Of a stretch of DNA of 54,646 bases, positions 51,553 to 54,646 are shown in pieces. Position numbers and translations under genes: made by a program. The notes under the pieces are model-generated. The model saw only the letters and a list, made by a program, of their open reading frames with translations, was not told the origin of the DNA and made no database searches. The stretch is from a virus: IMG/VR virus record IMGVR_UViG_3300030222_000026, positions 1 to 54,646 of that record; one strand, written 5' to 3'. The number at the start of each line of letters is the position of its first letter. The first letter of the stretch is position 1.

Positions 51553-51722
51553 TGGCCGTGCGAATACATCGGAGGTGGGGGCTGAGAGGCCCCCTCTCCT
51601 TCCAGATACGTGTGGCCAGGGAGGTGAAGCGACGGAAGATTTCGAGTGACGATGTGGAGCGGGTGCGAGAGGTCGCATCCGAACTTCGAGTTTATGAGAA
51701 GCGGAGCAAGCGAAATGTCTGA
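51552..51722 (+). CDS. 56-aa basic protein
   Basis: This small, strongly basic protein (MAVRIHRRWGLRGPLSFQIR, then EVKRRKISSDDVERVREVAS) starts where the VWA gene stops (TGATG overlap) and overlaps the next start by 8 nt. Nucleic-acid binding is possible. The longer frame from 51408 would lie within the VWA gene and is rejected. Confidence 0.62.
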   Translation: MAVRIHRRWGLRGPLSFQIRVAREVKRRKISSDDVERVREVASELRVYEKRSKRNV

Positions 51723-52347
51723 TGGAAACGACGAGATAGAGAAGAAGATTGGCAAGGCCGGGGTGGATGACCTCGGTGTGCCGAAGAAGAAGCCGACCTA
51801 CACGTCGCCCTATGGCAGTGGGTACGGTGGATACAGTGGGTACGGGCGTGGGTACGGCGGCGGAAGCGGTTATCCCAATCCGTACGGAAGGCGCACGTCG
51901 ATCTTCGATGACTTCGAGGATGACGAGTGGGAGCGCTACGCTCCCCCGCAAAAAAAGGGCGGCCACCCCACCACGAGCAGCCGCCCCGACACAAGGATGT
52001 ACACCACCACCGAAAGGACACCGGCAAGGGGTACGCTGTCACATATAGTGACGCTCGATGCTCCTGTCCAGTACTCGGTCGGCGTGAAGTTGCATCATGG
52101 GATCGTTTTCGAGCCCGAGGATATCGCCGACATGGAGCGGCGGATCATGCGGGCGATCTCTCAGGCGTGCGACGATCTCCATCTCGTGTTCAACATGGAG
52201 GCGCGCGACGACATGAAGGTGTTCGTTCGCGATCTCGTGCGGGACATGGCCTACTACGAGGGCGGCGTCACACCCGGCTTCTGCAAGGTGCTCGAGAACG
52301 GCAAGGACTGGCCGTTCGAGAGTGAAGAAACGGCCAAGGGGGAGTGA
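51715..52347 (+). CDS. Gly/Tyr-rich protein fused to a second domain
   Basis: This 210-aa protein has a Lys/Asp start and then a Gly/Tyr/Ser-rich low-complexity stretch (about residues 38-62, YGSGYGGYSGYGRGYGGGSG), which can drive phase separation or self-assembly. A linker (about 80-106) is coded by DNA that looks like a terminator stem plus a standard leader. An unrecognised C-terminal domain (VTLDAPVQYSVGVKLHHGIV onward) follows. An operator-like palindrome lies inside at 52034-52056. The layout suggests fusion of two former genes. GGAG precedes the ATG. Confidence 0.68.
   Translation: MSDGNDEIEKKIGKAGVDDLGVPKKKPTYTSPYGSGYGGYSGYGRGYGGGSGYPNPYGRRTSIFDDFEDDEWERYAPPQKKGGHPTTSSRPDTRMYTTTERTPARGTLSHIVTLDAPVQYSVGVKLHHGIVFEPEDIADMERRIMRAISQACDDLHLVFNMEARDDMKVFVRDLVRDMAYYEGGVTPGFCKVLENGKDWPFESEETAKGE
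52034..52056. promoter_or_regulatory. Degenerate palindromic operator, copy E, inside a gene
   Basis: CGCTGTCACA, TAT and AGTGACGCTC fit the 23-bp pattern with several mismatches, mostly at the outer ends. It is coding here, behind a leader-like segment. It may be a relic or a working internal site. Confidence 0.4.
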
Positions 52348-52409
52348 CCCACGGGCGTGGGCCGCTGGCTCACGCCCACCACCACACCACCACACGAAAG
52401 GACGAAGAT

Positions 52410-53057
52410 ATGGACGTGAATGAGCAGAGCGACCCCGTCAAGGCGGGGTTCGCCGCAACCAATGACCTGTTCAAGAGGGATGACGAGAGGGGGGACTTCT
52501 CGTGGATGGTCGAGGGCAGGTCCATCCAGTGCAAGCGGGCATGGGGATTGCGCCAACAACTGATCGACATCGGGAACCTCATCGGCCAGAAGGTTGGGGC
52601 CGACGAGACTGTGACGATCCCGATGATCGCGCTCGGCATCTGCGATGCAGCCGTTGCGAGTGCCCTCCTTCATGAGAGGGAGATCACGCAGACGCAACTG
52701 GATTGGTTCATGGAATACCAGGAGCGGGCGCGCCGGAAGATCAACCACCTCAGAGCCGGTGGCGACCCGAACGAGTTCCGGATCAGGGAGCCCTTCACCC
52801 GAAAGAGCGGGTCAAGGATGGTGACGCAGCGGGGCGCGGCATTCTCCGACATTGTCGAGACACTGACGCAGCGTCACAATGATGAAAACAGCCAGGAGGG
52901 GGAGGCCCCGAGGAAGGTCGACGAGGCCGAACTCAAGGCCGCATCCGTCCTCATGGAACGATGGTTCGAAGAAGCGGCCATCGACGCGCTGGAAGGCCGG
53001 GCAACCCCGGCCACACGACTGGTTCGCGCCATCATGGGGCTTTACCCAGAGGCGTGA
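52410..53057 (+). CDS. Hypothetical protein
   Basis: This 215-aa helical protein has GRSIQCKRAWGLRQQLIDIG, then HEREITQTQLDWFMEYQERA and a C-terminal helix (ASVLMERWFEEAAIDAL). The ATG at 52410 follows CACACGAAAGGACGAAGAT. A GTG at 52344 overlapping the previous stop would add a His/Thr run coded by the leader and is less likely. A stem (GGGCGTG/CACGCCC) lies in the gap before it. No family was recognised. Confidence 0.68.
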   Translation: MDVNEQSDPVKAGFAATNDLFKRDDERGDFSWMVEGRSIQCKRAWGLRQQLIDIGNLIGQKVGADETVTIPMIALGICDAAVASALLHEREITQTQLDWFMEYQERARRKINHLRAGGDPNEFRIREPFTRKSGSRMVTQRGAAFSDIVETLTQRHNDENSQEGEAPRKVDEAELKAASVLMERWFEEAAIDALEGRATPATRLVRAIMGLYPEA

Positions 53058-53117
53058 CAGGCCAAGGAGGGTAAGCCCCTTGGCAAGCCGACGTCGTGGA
53101 CAATACGGATGTCATGT

Positions 53118-53146
53118 TTGACACTCGTCAGGGTGTCGCATATTGT
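53118..53146 (+). promoter_or_regulatory. Promoter of the LuxR-type regulator gene
   Basis: TTGACA (53118-53123) and TATTGT (53141-53146) are 17 bases apart. The -10 lies in the centre of operator D, so a bound regulator would block RNA polymerase. Confidence 0.7.
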
Positions 53147-53153
53147 GACATCC
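53131..53153. promoter_or_regulatory. 23-bp palindromic operator, copy D
   Basis: GGGTGTCGCA, TAT and TGTGACATCC overlap the promoter of the LuxR-type gene. The arms are identical to those of copies B and C. Confidence 0.82.
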
Positions 53154-53193
53154 TGTTGTCGCCGACGCCCAACATGGAAAGAGAAGAGAGGCG

Positions 53194-53691
53194 ATGACGA
53201 AGAAGGAGACGGATGGACAGGGCGCGAACATGGAAAGTCCAGCGGTTGCGCAACTTCTGTTGGCGCTCGGTCGTGTCGAGGGGATGATGATGACCCTCAA
53301 GGATCGCGTCGATGCCCTCGAGAACGAGAAGGTCGTGAAGCCCTATCGTCGTAACGAGGAAGATCGTCAGGGCGATCCGGAGATCGTGCTGGCGGGGCTC
53401 ACGCCCCGGCAGCATGCAACACTGCAAATGGTGATGAACGGGAGAAGCACGCAGGAAATGGCGAAGCGTCTCGGCGTCACCGAGTCAACGGTCAAGGTGC
53501 ACGTACGCCTCATCGGCAAGAAGTGCGGCGTCAAGCTGAGGCGGCAGATCGCAATGTTTCTGCGGCCAGCGTTCGAAAAAATGCCCGCACGAAAATACCT
53601 CGCCATGTCCGGTGGACTCCCGAAGGATTGGGACGAAACCTGGGGCCAAGGCGGGGAGGCGTTCGACTACATCGTGAGGCAGGAGCCGTGA
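53194..53691 (+). CDS. LuxR/GerE-type HTH transcription regulator
   Basis: This 165-aa protein has a short N-terminal helix (VAQLLLALGRVEGMMMTLKD, coiled-coil-like). A GerE HTH follows at about residues 68-125 (LTPRQHATLQMVMNGRSTQE and MAKRLGVTESTVKVHV). No autoinducer or receiver domain is present, so it lacks a ligand domain and may dimerise through the N-terminal helix. It lies behind operator D and next to the integrase. That makes it the best candidate for the protein that binds the 23-bp palindromes, by inference. Confidence 0.8.
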   Translation: MTKKETDGQGANMESPAVAQLLLALGRVEGMMMTLKDRVDALENEKVVKPYRRNEEDRQGDPEIVLAGLTPRQHATLQMVMNGRSTQEMAKRLGVTESTVKVHVRLIGKKCGVKLRRQIAMFLRPAFEKMPARKYLAMSGGLPKDWDETWGQGGEAFDYIVRQEP

Positions 53692-53707
53692 GTAGTAGGA
53701 GGGTACA

Positions 53708-54646
53708 GTGCTCGACATCACAGCGAGAGGCGACAGGCTCTACATCACGGGAACGGTCAACGGGGAGCGGGTGCGACGCTCGACCGGGCTGAAGGTGGGT
53801 CAGGAGGCGGAAGCACGCCGCCTCCTGACGGAGAACATGGGGCCACGGGTGAGCGAGTGTGCGGATGAGTACATTCGCTCGCAGAGAGTCGGAACGACAT
53901 CACAGACGTACATCAGGAGGTTCGTGGACAGGTTCGGGCCAGTCAGGCTCGGCAAGATCGACGTGGCCAGGGTGTACGCCTTCTTCTCGACACGGAAGAA
54001 AGCGCCCGAAACCGTTCGGCGTGAGATCGGCGCGGTTCAGGCAATGCTTAATTGGTCCGCTCGGGCGAATGGGGTCGAGCGGACATTCAATATCCAGAAG
54101 CCAAGGGCTGGAGAGCCACGGCTCAGGTTCCTCGAGCAACACGAAGTGCAGGCTATGATCGAGAACGCATCGTCGTTCTTTCGACCGTTCGTCGTGGGGC
54201 TGTTCTATTCGGGAATGCGACGAGGCGAACTCGCCGGGCTCGTCGGGCGTGACATGGTGAACGGACAGTTCATCGTGGCAACGGCCAAGGGGCGGGGCGG
54301 AAGGGTCAGGCACCGGAGCGTGCCCGTGCACCCGGAGATCGAGAGTGTGCTGCCGACAAGGCCGGGGCCGCACGATCCGCTGTTCGTCAATGAGTACGGG
54401 GAGGCATGGGTCCATGACCTGACGAGGATCAACAAGCTATGGAAGGAAACGGCCAGTCGGGCGGGAGTGGAAGACTGCGTGCCGCATGACGCACGACGGA
54501 CGTTCGCCAGCCGCCTGCTGGAAAGCGGCGTGGATATCAGGACCATTGCGGCGCTTCTCGGGCACGAGGATCTGTCGATGCTCATGCGGTACGCGCAGGT
54601 CCGGGGACAAAGGAAAGTCGATGTGATGAGTTCGCTCGTCTATTGA
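53708..54646 (+). CDS. Tyrosine recombinase, phage integrase
   Basis: This 312-aa protein has an arm/core-binding N-terminal part and a catalytic domain. The domain has SGMRRGEL (Arg171 or Arg172), a candidate catalytic Lys near 194 in ATAKGRGGR, HDAR (His260, Arg263), LLGHEDL (His286) and the nucleophile Tyr295 in MRYAQV. It inserts and excises the phage at att sites. It starts at GTG with AGGAGG upstream, 16 bases after the regulator gene. The window ends at its stop, so attP should lie just beyond. No excisionase was recognised. Confidence 0.9.
   Translation: MLDITARGDRLYITGTVNGERVRRSTGLKVGQEAEARRLLTENMGPRVSECADEYIRSQRVGTTSQTYIRRFVDRFGPVRLGKIDVARVYAFFSTRKKAPETVRREIGAVQAMLNWSARANGVERTFNIQKPRAGEPRLRFLEQHEVQAMIENASSFFRPFVVGLFYSGMRRGELAGLVGRDMVNGQFIVATAKGRGGRVRHRSVPVHPEIESVLPTRPGPHDPLFVNEYGEAWVHDLTRINKLWKETASRAGVEDCVPHDARRTFASRLLESGVDIRTIAALLGHEDLSMLMRYAQVRGQRKVDVMSSLVY

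Larger units (their letters stand above)
1..54646. mobile_element. Temperate podovirus / prophage, near complete
   Basis: The window contains terminase, portal, scaffold, capsid, tail tubular proteins, internal virion proteins, lysis genes, a primase-helicase, recombination genes and a tyrosine integrase. No tape measure or contractile or long-tail genes are seen. The internal ejection proteins and tubular-type tail genes point to a short-tailed phage. The integrase implies a temperate lifestyle. The edges fall exactly on gene ends, so att sites are not visible and it is unclear whether this is an excised genome or a trimmed prophage. No single-subunit phage RNA polymerase was seen. Confidence 0.9.

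Noticed and set aside
49363-51966. Long open frame of 867 codons on the minus strand
   Set aside because: It runs antisense to the VWA and neighbouring genes, which have clear domain motifs, and its translation is rich in His, Arg and Pro. It is an effect of high GC. The same holds for long antisense frames at 47604-49691 and 46089-47600 and for those opposite the late genes.
52344-52409. In-frame extension of the 52410 gene from GTG 52344
   Set aside because: It would translate the hairpin and the CACCACC leader. The ATG at 52410 has the normal GAAAGGAC site.
1180-53153. The palindromes as host CRP/FNR sites
   Set aside because: CRP-type sites have TGTGA then TCACA. Here the order is reversed (TCRCA then TGTGA), with longer arms, so a phage-specific regulator is more likely.
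1-54646. T7-like RNA polymerase and its promoters
   Set aside because: No protein with the length or motifs of a single-subunit RNA polymerase is encoded, and no repeated promoter of that type precedes the late genes.
1-54646. tRNA genes, CRISPR arrays, insertion sequences
   Set aside because: No cloverleaf with tRNA landmarks, no regular repeat-spacer array and no transposase were seen by reading. A tRNAscan or CRISPR search was not possible here.
54500-54646. attP or attR at the integrase end
   Set aside because: The window stops at the integrase stop codon, and no repeat shared with the first 200 bases was noticed, so no att site can be named.

Overview
The window holds what appears to be one near-complete temperate podovirus (short-tailed phage or prophage) of a high-GC bacterium, most likely an alphaproteobacterium of the rhizobial or Hyphomicrobiales type. 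The host guess rests on high GC, the small Cys-rich exported protein at the left end, and the general style of the proteins; it is inference. The edges coincide exactly with gene ends: a stop codon at base 1 and the integrase stop at base 54646. Attachment sites therefore probably lie just outside.

Left end, minus strand (1-3007): a lysis cassette with a two-domain SleB/M15-type lysin, a small unknown protein, a two-TM holin, an i-spanin, an o-spanin lipoprotein that begins inside the i-spanin gene, and an exported Cys-rich protein. Next (3000-4076, minus) come an unknown protein, a PD-(D/E)XK resolvase-like nuclease and an HTH/zinc-ribbon protein. A 438-bp non-coding block (4077-4514) is full of nested inverted repeats. 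A small plus-strand gene, a coiled-coil/TM protein, a primase-helicase and a Cro-like HTH protein follow. Overlapping divergent promoters near 7.4 kb separate these from a plus-strand recombination operon (7420-10042): an unknown protein, a Sak4-like ATPase, an SSB-like protein and a Cas4/RecB-like exonuclease.

Middle, minus strand (10039-42760): the late operon. Read in its own direction it runs through a zinc-binding protein, a small protein, terminase large subunit, portal, coiled-coil protein, tail fiber with an AT-rich tip, fiber-assembly-like protein, coiled-coil peptide, T7-type amidase, a 36-aa basic peptide, an unknown protein, scaffold, major capsid, two small proteins, tail tubular A-like and B-like proteins, a tail/appendage protein, a GNAT-like protein, three internal virion proteins, a 3399-aa ejection protein with metalloprotease and ADP-ribosyltransferase-like segments, and a small exported protein.

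Right end, plus strand (43076-54646): accessory and early genes. They are many small proteins, mostly unknown and separated by strong hairpin terminators, a DUF2958 protein, a MoxR/CobS-like AAA+ ATPase paired with a CobT-like VWA protein, a LuxR-type HTH regulator and a tyrosine integrase. Several signals here do not reduce to genes. A 23-bp palindrome recurs upstream of five transcription units across both arms. A 27-bp element recurs upstream of hairpins. A stereotyped leader precedes most starts. In two genes (AAA+ and 51715-52347) what looks like an old intergenic leader is now translated. The palindrome upstream of the LuxR-type gene suggests a phage-wide regulon, possibly the lysogeny switch; no classical CI-like repressor is evident.
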